Shown here: in pieces, positions 44,247-56,333 of the stretch
Numbering within the stretch: position 1 is the stretch's first letter
Layout: every line of letters begins with the position of its first letter
Source of the DNA: Agarophyton chilense
Taxonomy: Eukaryota > Rhodophyta > Florideophyceae > Gracilariales > Gracilariaceae
Direction: 5' to 3'
Assembly: GCA_030374765.1 (NCBI GenBank)
Contig: JARGXX010000068.1
Coordinates: 3,100,001-3,164,000 of the forward strand
Length of the DNA stretch: 64,000 nucleotides
The notes under the pieces: model-generated
Told to the model about the DNA's origin: nothing
The model's input: only the letters and a program-made list of their open reading frames with translations
Database searches by the model: none
Position numbers and translations under genes: made by a program

Positions 44247-46354
44247 TGTAAAGGGTCCTGGTCGGGCGAAGGCCCGACTTCCTCGGCAACGAGTGCATGA
44301 TTCCGTTGCACGGTAGCTACCGCAGGAGCGGGTTGAGATCCACCAGCGTGGTTTGGCGCTGGTGCGGCGCGTGCCGGCTGAGCCGGTTTGTACCGAGAAT
44401 TCGGAGTGTGAGCCAATGCGTTGGGGAAGTCCGTCTTCGCGCGGAGATATGACGTGAGTGGCACGGAGCCCTTCTCCTGCGGGGAGAGGGCTTCGTAATT
44501 ATCCACCACTCGCGCCATATCGCGTAGCGATAAAAGGCATTGCGGGGAGGTGTGCCCGCGCTCGTAGCACAAGTGGCACACCAACGTCACTCCCGCGTTT
44601 TGCGGTACGGCATTCCGAGCATCGGTGTATCTTCCGGGTTCCCGGTTTCCAACCCATCCAGGGCGCTGACTTCGTGTCATTCCGTTCGAGTGTGGCATAC
44701 GGAGGGCCGGAGTGCGGCGGTCATTAAGATAAAAGACCTGCCCGTTCTCCGTTTCCCTTGCGGTTGAGTCAACCGAGCCATCCGTCGTAGACGGTAATTC
44801 CGTTGTCGTAATAGATAAACCATCGTGATGGATGACATTCATATTGTCATAACCCTGTTTGGGAATGCCATCCGTCGCAAATGACGGTGAAGAAGAGTCC
44901 GACTCAAGCAGAAATGCCTTAGCGGCCTTCGACCGGGTTCCCGGATTGCGTGGGCGTGGTGCATCTCCCTCTGCGCGGGCAAACTGTACGAGTTCAAGGT
45001 AGGTCACCTTCGGCTTTTGTTCCCTGTAACGGGCGACAAGAGTCTTGATGGCTGGATCCAAGCCATCAATGAACATCGTACAGCGTTCCCCAGCGGGGTA
45101 TACATTACCACAACGGTGGAAAGCCTTATTCAGGCGTACCGAGTAATCGGTCTCGAGCTCGCCGGAGCGTTGTCGAGTGTCTCGCAAAGCGAGTATCGCC
45201 GCTTGTATCGCGGAGTTGGTTGCGTAGGAACGGAGGAGGTACTGCAAGGCCTCGGGCCAGCAGGTCACACCTCCTTCGGAGGCTCGCGACGAGCCCCGAA
45301 CCGACAAAAACTGATCTTCAGCGACTCCCCTTAGAAAGTAGGGTAGCGCCACGTAGGCTTGCCCTTCGTTCATTCCGAGTATATCGGCTTCCGCGACAAA
45401 GCGGTGTAGGAAATCCAAGACCAGAATTGGATCATCCCCAGTAAACGACGGATTTCGAAGTGAAAGCTGCATCCGCTTGATGCAGTCTTTCACTTTACCC
45501 GTGTCACGCGGTGTCCGACCTAAAGAGGAATCTTCTAGCCGGTAATACCGGTAGGACAGGAGTGTCCTGTACAGAGGGTTGGTGGGCTTCAAGGGTTTGA
45601 GGCCCGGATGTCGCCGACCCTTGGGGCGCGACCGGATGGCCCCGTAGGTGGCAGAGGACCGCTTTGAGCGGGAAGAGCACCCATAACGATCCTGTGGGTC
45701 ATCGCTCACCGACGAATCGGAACTCTCCGAGTCACTCGGTTTACCGTCCGACTCAGATGATGAGTCGGACGGGTGTCCGTGCTTACGGTTAGAATCCCGG
45801 TTCTTCCGGCTCTTCCAGTTCCGCGACTGGGTCTCTCTATGAGAGACAACCGGTCTAGCCGCGTTCGCGGGCGAGGTCAACGTCATCTCGACCGACTCAA
45901 GTCGGCTTCGGAGACGCTTGAAGCGATTCTCCATACCTTCTGCGAAGGAAGACGGAGCGCCAGAACACTCGAGTAGTGTATTGACGTCCGACTGCAATAC
46001 GCGGATATCCTCGGCTAACTCACTTGGAGGGGGGTTAGCGAAGCTTCCGCGTAAAGAGGTGAACTCCCTCGAGAGGGTATTGTGAGCAGCCCGCAGGGAG
46101 CGGAGCTGCTCTTCCAAGCGTACAATCCGCGCTTGGTCGACCAACCGCGGAGGCGGAGAAACCACCGTTGCGACGGTCGTTAACCCGGAATCGGGCTGCG
46201 GGTCTTCAGTGCCGGTGACCGGTATCTCCCGGGAAGCCGGTGTTGGAGCCAGGGCCTGTGGAACATCAGTGCCACTAGCATCACCGCTTTGGCGGGAACG
46301 GCTGCGTGTTGCAGGAGGCTCCATGCTAGGCGGTTTCCTTGGCATTGGCCACAC
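44234..46354 (-). CDS. gag: Gypsy-3 gag, unit 1
   Basis: 706 codons from ATG 46354 to TAG 44234-44236. Order: Pro/Ser/Thr-rich start; coiled segment (~75-110, ARIVRLEEQLRSLRAAHNTL); a Ser/Asp-rich stretch with basic residues (~180-225, SDSSSESDGKPSDSESSDS); capsid-like domain (~250-470; SYRYYRLEDSS, SFTGDDPILVLDFLHRF, YFLRGVAEDQF, then MFIDGLDPAIKTLVAR); a CCHC knuckle CHLCYERGHTSPQC (~593-606); Pro/Ala-rich end. Gag packages element RNA in a particle. The frame is intact, unlike pol of the same unit. The start gives the first ATG after the primer-binding site, about 90 bases downstream of it on the minus strand. Confidence 0.9.
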   Translation of the reverse strand: MWPMPRKPPSMEPPATRSRSRQSGDASGTDVPQALAPTPASREIPVTGTEDPQPDSGLTTVATVVSPPPRLVDQARIVRLEEQLRSLRAAHNTLSREFTSLRGSFANPPPSELAEDIRVLQSDVNTLLECSGAPSSFAEGMENRFKRLRSRLESVEMTLTSPANAARPVVSHRETQSRNWKSRKNRDSNRKHGHPSDSSSESDGKPSDSESSDSSVSDDPQDRYGCSSRSKRSSATYGAIRSRPKGRRHPGLKPLKPTNPLYRTLLSYRYYRLEDSSLGRTPRDTGKVKDCIKRMQLSLRNPSFTGDDPILVLDFLHRFVAEADILGMNEGQAYVALPYFLRGVAEDQFLSVRGSSRASEGGVTCWPEALQYLLRSYATNSAIQAAILALRDTRQRSGELETDYSVRLNKAFHRCGNVYPAGERCTMFIDGLDPAIKTLVARYREQKPKVTYLELVQFARAEGDAPRPRNPGTRSKAAKAFLLESDSSSPSFATDGIPKQGYDNMNVIHHDGLSITTTELPSTTDGSVDSTARETENGQVFYLNDRRTPALRMPHSNGMTRSQRPGWVGNREPGRYTDARNAVPQNAGVTLVCHLCYERGHTSPQCLLSLRDMARVVDNYEALSPQEKGSVPLTSYLRAKTDFPNALAHTPNSRYKPAQPARAAPAPNHAGGSQPAPAVATVQRNHALVAEEVGPSPDQDPLQGKE

Positions 46355-46447
46355 CGTCTCGACGGAAGAATAGAAAGCAAACCGGTGAGACCGGAGAAAA
46401 CCCGTTAAACGGAAAACAACCTCAGAGAGGACACAAGCGGTCTTGAC

Positions 46448-46465
46448 TTCTAAGTCGGGAGACCA
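46448..46465 (-). other. primer-binding site of Gypsy-3, unit 1
   Basis: On the minus strand TGGTCTCCCGACTTAGAA starts three bases after the LTR end and differs from the Gypsy-2 site at one position, fixing the sense strand of this element. Confidence 0.8.
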
Positions 46466-46468
46466 ATT

Positions 46469-47136
46469 TGTAGGACAATGCCCCCCAAGGGGGAAAACCT
46501 ACGAAGACGACCGGATCTTCCTCTCACGAGGTAACCGGCGCGGTAGAGCCCTCCCAGGGATCGGCGCGCAATGCCGGGTGTAAGCCGGAGCCGAACCGTC
46601 GCGACGGGCGCAGGGAGGCTGAAAGAAGCCGAGAATATCCGCTGGAGCGGTGCTTGCGTATCCTCTGAGGAGGCAAAACCAACGAGAGTGGCGAGCACGA
46701 CAGGTGTCAGTGCGAGCCGCAAGAGCGGAAATTGCCCAATGAAGGGGAGAAAAAGGGAAGGAAAATGGGAACGCAGGCAAGAGGGCGAGGTTGACCACGA
46801 GTCGCAAGAGGGGACTCGGGAATAGCCGGCACTGCCGGGTGTAGCAAACCGTATACACGGGCGGAACCACGAAAGTGGGAATAGATACCCAACACACGAA
46901 GGCTGCTTGAACGTCCAAGGGGGTTGGGAAGCCGTGCACCACGGGAAATCCCTCCGTAAGGAGTTGTATATCCGCGCAGGCGGTTCGACCCAGAGCCAAG
47001 ATCTGGAAGACCAAGATCACCCTGGTTGGAGAGACTTTACTGGACCGGCGGCCGCGAGGCCGGCGGCCTAAGTACTGTAGTCACCGTAGAATAGAATAAA
47101 TAAAGTCTATCCTAAATAGCTAAACGTCCGTCTACA
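46469..47136 (-). repeat. Gypsy-3 LTR, copy 2 (shared by units 1 and 2)
   Basis: The same 668-bp sequence as 37272-37939; no difference was noticed on reading. It serves as 5' LTR of unit 1 and 3' LTR of unit 2. Confidence 0.9.
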
Positions 47137-47377
47137 AAGGGGCCAATCTGGCGCCCACGTGTCGCGCAGGCGCTGCGGCCACGTGTATGGCACCCGGTCC
47201 CGCTGGTGCATCACCGGCGTTCCGGCCATCGCCGTGAAAACGGATTACTCCTACTCATAACGACGTTGCACGCCGGAGGCTCTGGAAAAAACTTAAGTCC
47301 CCAAAAACCTCCCTGGAGGGCGTTGCTCTTCATATCCCCCCCTAAGACAGGTCGAACACCTCGAAGAGGAAGTCGGC

Positions 47378-49153
47378 ATGGCAGCTCGTCATGATAAGAG
47401 CGCGTCCGACACCGGGTCTCCGGAAACCAACACACCTTCACCAAGGATCCCACGCCAGCTCTTCGCATCCGATACCAAGCACAGCACACCAACACGCACC
47501 ATGTCCAACCCCGGCCGTCATAACACATCCGCGACTCCCGCCCTTGGCGGTTCCACCGGCTTCCAGTCCGCGCCCCACCCTGGGGATGTTACTAACCTTG
47601 CGTACGAAGACCGCCGTATTGGCGCTTGCTTTCGCGGACAGGCGGACCCACCGCAGTGGCCGACCTACGACGCCCTTGTGGGTGCAAATCCGAGAACTCG
47701 GCATGGCTCCGCGATGTTGCGGTATGCGCCTTGGTTTCACCCCTTGGCTGTCCGCGACGAGGATTTGATCCAATCCTACACCGATAATTCGGAGATGCTC
47801 CCGGGCGACTTGCCCGGCGTGGTGACCATGTCCTGGGATTGGCGTAATCGCATCGCCATCCCGGTACACCACATACTCCGTCGACGCGGTGAATCCTCTG
47901 CGGAGGCTCAGGCCGCGCTTGTGCGGATCGCTTATCTCAGGCACCATCGGGCGCCTTTCGAGTTCCCGATACCGCCAGAGGTCGAATTCGACGTCCACCT
48001 TTACCGCACTCGCGGGGAAATGTCGTACTGCGACCGTCTCAACGGATTGGAAACCCTCGCTTGGAGGGGCACAACGATCGCTCGGCAAGAAGCCCTTTGC
48101 TGGGTACGACCGATTCTTCGGGCAGAGTTCCGCTACCAACCGCGGCAGTCGCGCTCGAACTTCCTTCAGAACTTCATCCGCGATGAGCGGCGTTGGCGGG
48201 CCCGGACCGGGTATTTCGTACCGTACCAGAACACGGAGATTGAGCGCATCGCGCCTGCTCACCGACGTGGTCGGTACGTCAGTCTCCCAGACTGGTGGTC
48301 CTCCTTGGAGGCGTGCTGGGGTTGCTTCATTGAGCTGCCCCCAGTCTTCACCTATGTAGGGTCGTCGTTCTTGAACGATCCCCAGTCGGGGTGGTGGTCC
48401 GTCGTGGTAAGCGAATGGGCCGTCCGCACTGCGGCTTTTATCCTCGCTGAGGCGTACGACCAATACCGATTGTGGTACGTGCCACCGCGTGTGCGGGCTG
48501 CGATCCGCCGTTTGGGCATGCGCATCCCCCTCGGGGGCGAGGCGAACGAAGAAGAGATGCTGGGCCTCCTCGACTTTGTGGAGGGGGTCCAGTGGGATGA
48601 GGTCCCGCTGGAGAACTCCCAACGCATTCAACCGCGTCGCGGGTCTGGCCCCGGATTCGGGAGGAATACCGCGCTAGCGGGGGATTTCATCTACTTCGAC
48701 CCCTGGGATTACCACGAGATCAGCCGCGAGGAAGCGGAAGCCAACTGGCATGCGCCGCGTGAAGTCCCGGCCGACCACCCGCGAGGGTATGTCGACTCGA
48801 GCGACTATTACCGCGACTATGCGGATGGTGACCCGATGGTCGACAAGGAACCGGAGGATCCGGGTTACGCTTCGATGGAGGGTGACGAGTCCGGCGAGGC
48901 CGGTGAGGAGTCCGTTGAATACGGTGGTGCGGCTCCATCCGGGGCTGCTGATGCCGTGCGAACGGATTCCTATCCGACTCCATCGGTGGCTGGCCCGGCC
49001 GCCACCGCCGCTGGCGCGGAGCGGGGCGAGGTCATCGAGCGCTTCCTTCGGGAGGTGGGTCTTCGCCCTTCCGAGATCTCGGGTGATGTGGCCGCCATGC
49101 GGGATGCCTTAGCCAACCGCCTGGGCGGGGGTCCACCTCGTGCGGAGGAATGA
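47378..49153 (+). CDS. Gypsy-3 antisense ORF, unit 2
   Basis: Second copy of the 591-codon antisense ORF; translation identical to the copy at 38181-39956. Its AATAAA lies at 49213-49218. See unit 1 for domain description. It converges with pol of the same unit. Confidence 0.72.
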   Translation: MAARHDKSASDTGSPETNTPSPRIPRQLFASDTKHSTPTRTMSNPGRHNTSATPALGGSTGFQSAPHPGDVTNLAYEDRRIGACFRGQADPPQWPTYDALVGANPRTRHGSAMLRYAPWFHPLAVRDEDLIQSYTDNSEMLPGDLPGVVTMSWDWRNRIAIPVHHILRRRGESSAEAQAALVRIAYLRHHRAPFEFPIPPEVEFDVHLYRTRGEMSYCDRLNGLETLAWRGTTIARQEALCWVRPILRAEFRYQPRQSRSNFLQNFIRDERRWRARTGYFVPYQNTEIERIAPAHRRGRYVSLPDWWSSLEACWGCFIELPPVFTYVGSSFLNDPQSGWWSVVVSEWAVRTAAFILAEAYDQYRLWYVPPRVRAAIRRLGMRIPLGGEANEEEMLGLLDFVEGVQWDEVPLENSQRIQPRRGSGPGFGRNTALAGDFIYFDPWDYHEISREEAEANWHAPREVPADHPRGYVDSSDYYRDYADGDPMVDKEPEDPGYASMEGDESGEAGEESVEYGGAAPSGAADAVRTDSYPTPSVAGPAATAAGAERGEVIERFLREVGLRPSEISGDVAAMRDALANRLGGGPPRAEE

Positions 49154-49486
49154 CCGGAGCTTCCGGTAGAATGTAGGGCGGCGCCACTAGGGCGCCCTTG
49201 CCTGTAGTGAGAAATAAAAAGAAGAGGGTCGCCTTTCCGACGCCCTTTCCCAAGTCCACTTCTTTCTTTCCGGGGTACCGGCCCTCAACCGGGGTTCCGG
49301 CGTTGCAGGGAACCAGCCTAGCTGGGAGTTCCGTGTTTAACGGTGGGCGCTTCGCGCGCGGACCAGGTAACTTGCACGACCACCAACGACTTTGGGATAG
49401 CGTGAGCGGTTGCTTCCTTCCCCGCGTTGGGGCATGGACGGAGATGGCGCGTGGCGCCACCAGCCATTCCATTCCGTGTTCACTGT

Positions 49487-52400
49487 TTATCCCTCTTGGG
49501 CGGTTACCAGCGTGGCTGGGAGTGCGGTCCCCGCAAGGCGGTGGTATCGCATTACCGCGGAGCGCGGGAGGTGCTCGATGGGCTCCGGGGTGTCCCACTC
49601 CGGCCCGTATCCGTACCAGCGGGTCCGGTACTGGAGCACCCCGTGCTCATCGTAGCTATTTCCGACGATTCGGTCGAGTACGTACTCCTGCACGTAAACT
49701 TGCCAGCCTTGCCGCGTGGTGGTGGCCCGAGCCTCAGCGCCGCGTGGTGCTGGGCTCGTCGTCGCCTGTTACGGTTCACCCGGTTTGTCATTCCGCTCTG
49801 CGGTTGTTGCCGGGTTGCCGGGGCTGCCGTACCGCTTCGCGGAAGTTGCCGGCGCGGCCGGGTTGTGTTTCCGCTGGGCGGTAGGGGCTTCCCTGAAGTC
49901 CGCCCTTACCGCGAGTTTGCGGGGGTCCTTCCGTCTTGGTGACGGTTCGCCGGAGGCCTCCGCTTGATTTTTGGCATGCGGCGTTCCCATTGGTGGGCAG
50001 TTTCCGCTGTGCGGTGCGCCGTGGGCGGTGAGTGGTTCACCGTCCCGGCGATCCGCCTCCGCGGGGTGGCTGTCAGCCAATGACCGGGATGCCGGGTGCC
50101 CATTGGTCCGATCTCCCGCCCGGGTCACGTGACCTTGAGGATGGGTGGTCGGGCCGTCGCGGACGGTTGGCTCCGATTGTTCGGCAAGGGAGGCGGTTTT
50201 CGACTTGTCGTCGCGCCCCTTTTCCCCCATGGGGTTCGTACCATTCTCAACGGAGTGGCTCGCTAAACTTGCTTGCGCAGCGCCCGCCGGAGTACCTGTA
50301 TCCACCGAAACGCTCGGTGTGCGACCGCGAATGTGCGGGGAGCCCTCAGTTGCTTCCACGCGATGCGGAGCGTCCGTAGGGTCTCGCTTCCCGGCTTCGG
50401 GTCTTCGAGCGCCTTGGTTCCCCTTGCGGGGTTGCGTGGCGGTCGGGTTGACCGCCGCGTCCCGCGGGAGCGGATTGGAGTCCGGTGACGATGCCGGTTG
50501 CCCGCTCGGCGGCCTTGCCCGGGGTGTCCGGTTAAACTTCCGTTGCGACGGCGATGCTTCCGCGATTGAGTGGGTCCCCTCCCCCTCCTTAGACGGAGCG
50601 ACGGGTGATGGTGGGCTAACCGCATGGCGGGTATAAATACCGCTGCGCGGCGCCCTTAAGGGTAGCTGGCCGCGAGGGCCAGGTGTTTCCGGTATTGCCG
50701 GTGGTTCCGATAAAGTCGGTATATCGGAGAGACCCCGTGAGGGGTGCGGTACCACGGCGGGGCTTCTAAGCCATGGTGCCACGGGTACGGGTGTTTCATT
50801 CTCGCGCGCTGCGAGTAGCTCATCCATTTCCATGGTGTCTTCCCCGGTTTCGGGCCAATCCGACTCCGTCGGTGTTTCCCCTTCCAAGGTAAAGCACGGG
50901 ATCTCGTCGACCTCCGGGTCGGCAAGTGCTTCACCTGTCGTAGGTAATCGAGAGAGGGCGTCTGCTTGGGTGTTCTGGACACCCTTATTGTAGACGACCT
51001 CGAAGTCGAATTCCGCTAATCGGAGGCGCCACCGCATTAAGCGGCCAGAAGGATCTGCGATGTTCAGCAGCCACCTCAACGAGGCATGGTCCGTGTACAC
51101 GGTGAAATGAACGCCCATGAGGTATGGGCGCAGAGTGGATAGCGCCCAGACCACTGCGAGGCACTCCTTCTCGGAGACCGAGTAGTTGCGCTCGTGGACG
51201 TTCAGCGTGCGGGACCAATAGCCAATTGGTTTGCGTTCCCCCTCGGGGGTGGTTTGGAACAGTGCGCAGCCCACCTGGTGGTCGCTGGCGTCGGTGTCGA
51301 TGGAGTAGGGAAGCCCAGGTTTGGGCAAGGATAGGATGGGAGCTGTCGTAACTGCCTTAATCAAGGAGCGAAAAGATTCCGACTGATCGGTGGTAAATGG
51401 CGCAAGCTTTGGTGGCTGGCCCTTCCGCAGTAGCGCGTTTAGCGGAGCGGCGATATCCGAGAAACTCGGTATAAACTGTCGATAGACGTTGACCAGACCT
51501 AAAAAGGATCGGAGCTCCGTTTGAGTACGGGGCTCCTTCGCCTCACAGAGGGACTTGATACGAACTTGTTCGATCATTAAACGTCCTGGACGGATGACGT
51601 GCCCGAGATACTTCACCGTGTCGGTGAAGAACTCGCACTTCCTCAACTTGAGGGTTATTCCTGCGTCTCGCAGTACGGTCATCACGTCCCGCACGTGGGT
51701 CAGGTGATCGTCCAGGTTTCTGGAAAAGACAATGATGTCGTCCAAGTAGACAAGGCACGTGCGCCACTTGAAACGCGACATCAGTATGTCTATTGCCCTT
51801 TGAAAGGTGGCCGGTGCATTGGTTAAACCAAACGGCATCCGCTTGAAGCGGTAGGAACCCGAGTGGCAAACAAACGCGGTTTTGTCTCGGTCCTCTTCCC
51901 GGACTGGGACTTGCCAGTCTATACACTCGTCCATGCGCGGAATCGGGTAGGTGTCCCTCACGGTGACGGCATTGAGGCGGCGGTAGTCAACGCAAAACCG
52001 CCACGTGCCGTCAGCCTTGAGGGCCAGCACCACCGGTGAAGCCCAAGGAGATTGGGCGGGCTCGATGACTCCAGCACGGAGCATCTTGTCCACCTGAAAT
52101 TCTTCCTCCTCCCGAGCTTTCGGTCCCGCCCTGTAAGGGGGTTGTGCAACCGGACGTGCGTCCGGTAGCAAGTCTATCCGATGTTCGGTTGTATTGATCT
52201 CACCCAGTGAGCCGTCCCACATTGTGGTAAACTCGCGTAGCATTCCGCGTAAGCGGTCCCTGTGTGAGACCGGTACATGACTCAGGTCCAGGTCCTCGAG
52301 GGCCTTGATCGGGTCTATCTTATCGTAGCTCGTGGGCTGTGCCCTGGTGTCAGATGTGGGAACCGACGAGGTCGGAAATGCATCCGTCTTGACGGTTTTA

Positions 52401-53437
52401 TCGAGCGCCAACTGCTGTGCCTCCCCGGAGGTTTCTGCACCGGATGCCGGGAGACCATCCTCGGTGGAGGGAGTTATTCCGAGTACTTCGGCAGCCGTCA
52501 CCTTTGTAGGGAGCATCGCGAGCGGGTGCGGCGTCACAGACCCAATGACTTGGTTCTTTGCCAGCGTCTGGGGAGCCTTTCCCAGATTGGCAACCAACAC
52601 CCGGAAAGGGGAATTCGGCGTGACTTGCACGATTCCGTTCGCAACGGTTAACTGAAATTTCCCGTACAGCGAGGGCAAGGTCTGAACAACCCGAAGACCG
52701 TGTTGACGGGAAATGACTGAAACCATAACCTGGCTCTCCGGGGGTATGGTTACTGACGAGGCAACGCGTAGCTTCGTAGAATCCCGGTTCGCCGGTGTGG
52801 GTTCCTGCGCAGCAGGTAGAGGAACGTGTTTCCTGGATGCCCGCTTCAGCGGTTGACGAACAATGGGGACGGTCGATCCGTCCTCAAGTTCCACCTGCTT
52901 AAGGCGTGGGCGGATGGCGTCGACAAACCTGTTGCAGTAGTCACATGCCAGTATAACTGGCGCGGCCAGCGAGCGGCACACAATAAAAGTTAGTTTAACC
53001 ACCATCCGCCCTAGCCTGACGACCAGGTCGATCACACCAACCGTTTTCAACGGGTTGTTGTTGGCGTCTGAGACGTCGGGTACCGTTTCAGAACGGATGA
53101 GTGACCGCAATGGCGGGGGTAAAACCGATTCCACAATAAAGTTCGGCCCAGCACCTGTATCCAGGACAGTGAGATGTCTCACCATAAACTGCGTGTGCAG
53201 ACCAAGGTCAGCGTAAACCTTGTAGTTACGCTTGGCCATTACCAAGACTCTATCCGGGATCCGGTTATTTCTAATCCGTATCCACGGTCGACGCAAAACA
53301 CCGAGGTGTTTAGAGTCCGCGTCTGCGGTGTCCTTCCTTGTCAGGATTTTCACCGGGAAGCGAGGCATCGGCGCCTCGGGCGTCGTCAGCCTCAACTCTG
53401 AGGACGCCTCTCCCGAAGGGGAGACTCCTTCTATTCT
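49487..53437 (-). pseudogene. pol: Gypsy-3 pol, unit 2
   Basis: Same protein and same defects as unit 1: motif A deletion at 51916/51917, no integrase, TAA at 49769-49771 before the chromodomain (49487-49693). It carries the only inter-unit difference noticed, T at 52261 (plus strand), which changes an Arg codon CGG to AGG silently. Confidence 0.88.
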
Positions 53438-53443
53438 TTTCCC
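53409..53443 (-). promoter_or_regulatory. -1 frameshift site, unit 2
   Basis: GGGAAAA at 53437-53443 on the minus strand with the same downstream hairpin as in unit 1. Confidence 0.72.
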
Positions 53444-55551
53444 TGTAAAGGGTCCTGGTCGGGCGAAGGCCCGACTTCCTCGGCAACGAGTGCATGATTC
53501 CGTTGCACGGTAGCTACCGCAGGAGCGGGTTGAGATCCACCAGCGTGGTTTGGCGCTGGTGCGGCGCGTGCCGGCTGAGCCGGTTTGTACCGAGAATTCG
53601 GAGTGTGAGCCAATGCGTTGGGGAAGTCCGTCTTCGCGCGGAGATATGACGTGAGTGGCACGGAGCCCTTCTCCTGCGGGGAGAGGGCTTCGTAATTATC
53701 CACCACTCGCGCCATATCGCGTAGCGATAAAAGGCATTGCGGGGAGGTGTGCCCGCGCTCGTAGCACAAGTGGCACACCAACGTCACTCCCGCGTTTTGC
53801 GGTACGGCATTCCGAGCATCGGTGTATCTTCCGGGTTCCCGGTTTCCAACCCATCCAGGGCGCTGACTTCGTGTCATTCCGTTCGAGTGTGGCATACGGA
53901 GGGCCGGAGTGCGGCGGTCATTAAGATAAAAGACCTGCCCGTTCTCCGTTTCCCTTGCGGTTGAGTCAACCGAGCCATCCGTCGTAGACGGTAATTCCGT
54001 TGTCGTAATAGATAAACCATCGTGATGGATGACATTCATATTGTCATAACCCTGTTTGGGAATGCCATCCGTCGCAAATGACGGTGAAGAAGAGTCCGAC
54101 TCAAGCAGAAATGCCTTAGCGGCCTTCGACCGGGTTCCCGGATTGCGTGGGCGTGGTGCATCTCCCTCTGCGCGGGCAAACTGTACGAGTTCAAGGTAGG
54201 TCACCTTCGGCTTTTGTTCCCTGTAACGGGCGACAAGAGTCTTGATGGCTGGATCCAAGCCATCAATGAACATCGTACAGCGTTCCCCAGCGGGGTATAC
54301 ATTACCACAACGGTGGAAAGCCTTATTCAGGCGTACCGAGTAATCGGTCTCGAGCTCGCCGGAGCGTTGTCGAGTGTCTCGCAAAGCGAGTATCGCCGCT
54401 TGTATCGCGGAGTTGGTTGCGTAGGAACGGAGGAGGTACTGCAAGGCCTCGGGCCAGCAGGTCACACCTCCTTCGGAGGCTCGCGACGAGCCCCGAACCG
54501 ACAAAAACTGATCTTCAGCGACTCCCCTTAGAAAGTAGGGTAGCGCCACGTAGGCTTGCCCTTCGTTCATTCCGAGTATATCGGCTTCCGCGACAAAGCG
54601 GTGTAGGAAATCCAAGACCAGAATTGGATCATCCCCAGTAAACGACGGATTTCGAAGTGAAAGCTGCATCCGCTTGATGCAGTCTTTCACTTTACCCGTG
54701 TCACGCGGTGTCCGACCTAAAGAGGAATCTTCTAGCCGGTAATACCGGTAGGACAGGAGTGTCCTGTACAGAGGGTTGGTGGGCTTCAAGGGTTTGAGGC
54801 CCGGATGTCGCCGACCCTTGGGGCGCGACCGGATGGCCCCGTAGGTGGCAGAGGACCGCTTTGAGCGGGAAGAGCACCCATAACGATCCTGTGGGTCATC
54901 GCTCACCGACGAATCGGAACTCTCCGAGTCACTCGGTTTACCGTCCGACTCAGATGATGAGTCGGACGGGTGTCCGTGCTTACGGTTAGAATCCCGGTTC
55001 TTCCGGCTCTTCCAGTTCCGCGACTGGGTCTCTCTATGAGAGACAACCGGTCTAGCCGCGTTCGCGGGCGAGGTCAACGTCATCTCGACCGACTCAAGTC
55101 GGCTTCGGAGACGCTTGAAGCGATTCTCCATACCTTCTGCGAAGGAAGACGGAGCGCCAGAACACTCGAGTAGTGTATTGACGTCCGACTGCAATACGCG
55201 GATATCCTCGGCTAACTCACTTGGAGGGGGGTTAGCGAAGCTTCCGCGTAAAGAGGTGAACTCCCTCGAGAGGGTATTGTGAGCAGCCCGCAGGGAGCGG
55301 AGCTGCTCTTCCAAGCGTACAATCCGCGCTTGGTCGACCAACCGCGGAGGCGGAGAAACCACCGTTGCGACGGTCGTTAACCCGGAATCGGGCTGCGGGT
55401 CTTCAGTGCCGGTGACCGGTATCTCCCGGGAAGCCGGTGTTGGAGCCAGGGCCTGTGGAACATCAGTGCCACTAGCATCACCGCTTTGGCGGGAACGGCT
55501 GCGTGTTGCAGGAGGCTCCATGCTAGGCGGTTTCCTTGGCATTGGCCACAC
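53431..55551 (-). CDS. gag: Gypsy-3 gag, unit 2
   Basis: Second copy of the 706-codon Gag with identical translation: Ser/Asp-rich linker, capsid-like domain and CCHC knuckle all present. The frame is intact and ends in TAG two codons after the slippery heptamer. Confidence 0.9.
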   Translation of the reverse strand: MWPMPRKPPSMEPPATRSRSRQSGDASGTDVPQALAPTPASREIPVTGTEDPQPDSGLTTVATVVSPPPRLVDQARIVRLEEQLRSLRAAHNTLSREFTSLRGSFANPPPSELAEDIRVLQSDVNTLLECSGAPSSFAEGMENRFKRLRSRLESVEMTLTSPANAARPVVSHRETQSRNWKSRKNRDSNRKHGHPSDSSSESDGKPSDSESSDSSVSDDPQDRYGCSSRSKRSSATYGAIRSRPKGRRHPGLKPLKPTNPLYRTLLSYRYYRLEDSSLGRTPRDTGKVKDCIKRMQLSLRNPSFTGDDPILVLDFLHRFVAEADILGMNEGQAYVALPYFLRGVAEDQFLSVRGSSRASEGGVTCWPEALQYLLRSYATNSAIQAAILALRDTRQRSGELETDYSVRLNKAFHRCGNVYPAGERCTMFIDGLDPAIKTLVARYREQKPKVTYLELVQFARAEGDAPRPRNPGTRSKAAKAFLLESDSSSPSFATDGIPKQGYDNMNVIHHDGLSITTTELPSTTDGSVDSTARETENGQVFYLNDRRTPALRMPHSNGMTRSQRPGWVGNREPGRYTDARNAVPQNAGVTLVCHLCYERGHTSPQCLLSLRDMARVVDNYEALSPQEKGSVPLTSYLRAKTDFPNALAHTPNSRYKPAQPARAAPAPNHAGGSQPAPAVATVQRNHALVAEEVGPSPDQDPLQGKE

Positions 55552-55644
55552 CGTCTCGACGGAAGAATAGAAAGCAAACCGGTGAGACCGGAGAAAACCC
55601 GTTAAACGGAAAACAACCTCAGAGAGGACACAAGCGGTCTTGAC

Positions 55645-55662
55645 TTCTAAGTCGGGAGACCA
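55645..55662 (-). other. primer-binding site of Gypsy-3, unit 2
   Basis: Same 18-base site as 46448-46465, three bases inside the LTR at 55666. Confidence 0.8.
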
Positions 55663-55665
55663 ATT

Positions 55666-56333
55666 TGTAGGACAATGCCCCCCAAGGGGGAAAACCTACG
55701 AAGACGACCGGATCTTCCTCTCACGAGGTAACCGGCGCGGTAGAGCCCTCCCAGGGATCGGCGCGCAATGCCGGGTGTAAGCCGGAGCCGAACCGTCGCG
55801 ACGGGCGCAGGGAGGCTGAAAGAAGCCGAGAATATCCGCTGGAGCGGTGCTTGCGTATCCTCTGAGGAGGCAAAACCAACGAGAGTGGCGAGCACGACAG
55901 GTGTCAGTGCGAGCCGCAAGAGCGGAAATTGCCCAATGAAGGGGAGAAAAAGGGAAGGAAAATGGGAACGCAGGCAAGAGGGCGAGGTTGACCACGAGTC
56001 GCAAGAGGGGACTCGGGAATAGCCGGCACTGCCGGGTGTAGCAAACCGTATACACGGGCGGAACCACGAAAGTGGGAATAGATACCCAACACACGAAGGC
56101 TGCTTGAACGTCCAAGGGGGTTGGGAAGCCGTGCACCACGGGAAATCCCTCCGTAAGGAGTTGTATATCCGCGCAGGCGGTTCGACCCAGAGCCAAGATC
56201 TGGAAGACCAAGATCACCCTGGTTGGAGAGACTTTACTGGACCGGCGGCCGCGAGGCCGGCGGCCTAAGTACTGTAGTCACCGTAGAATAGAATAAATAA
56301 AGTCTATCCTAAATAGCTAAACGTCCGTCTACA
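55666..56333 (-). repeat. Gypsy-3 LTR, copy 3 (shared by units 2 and 3)
   Basis: Third 668-bp LTR, identical on reading to copies 1 and 2. Confidence 0.9.
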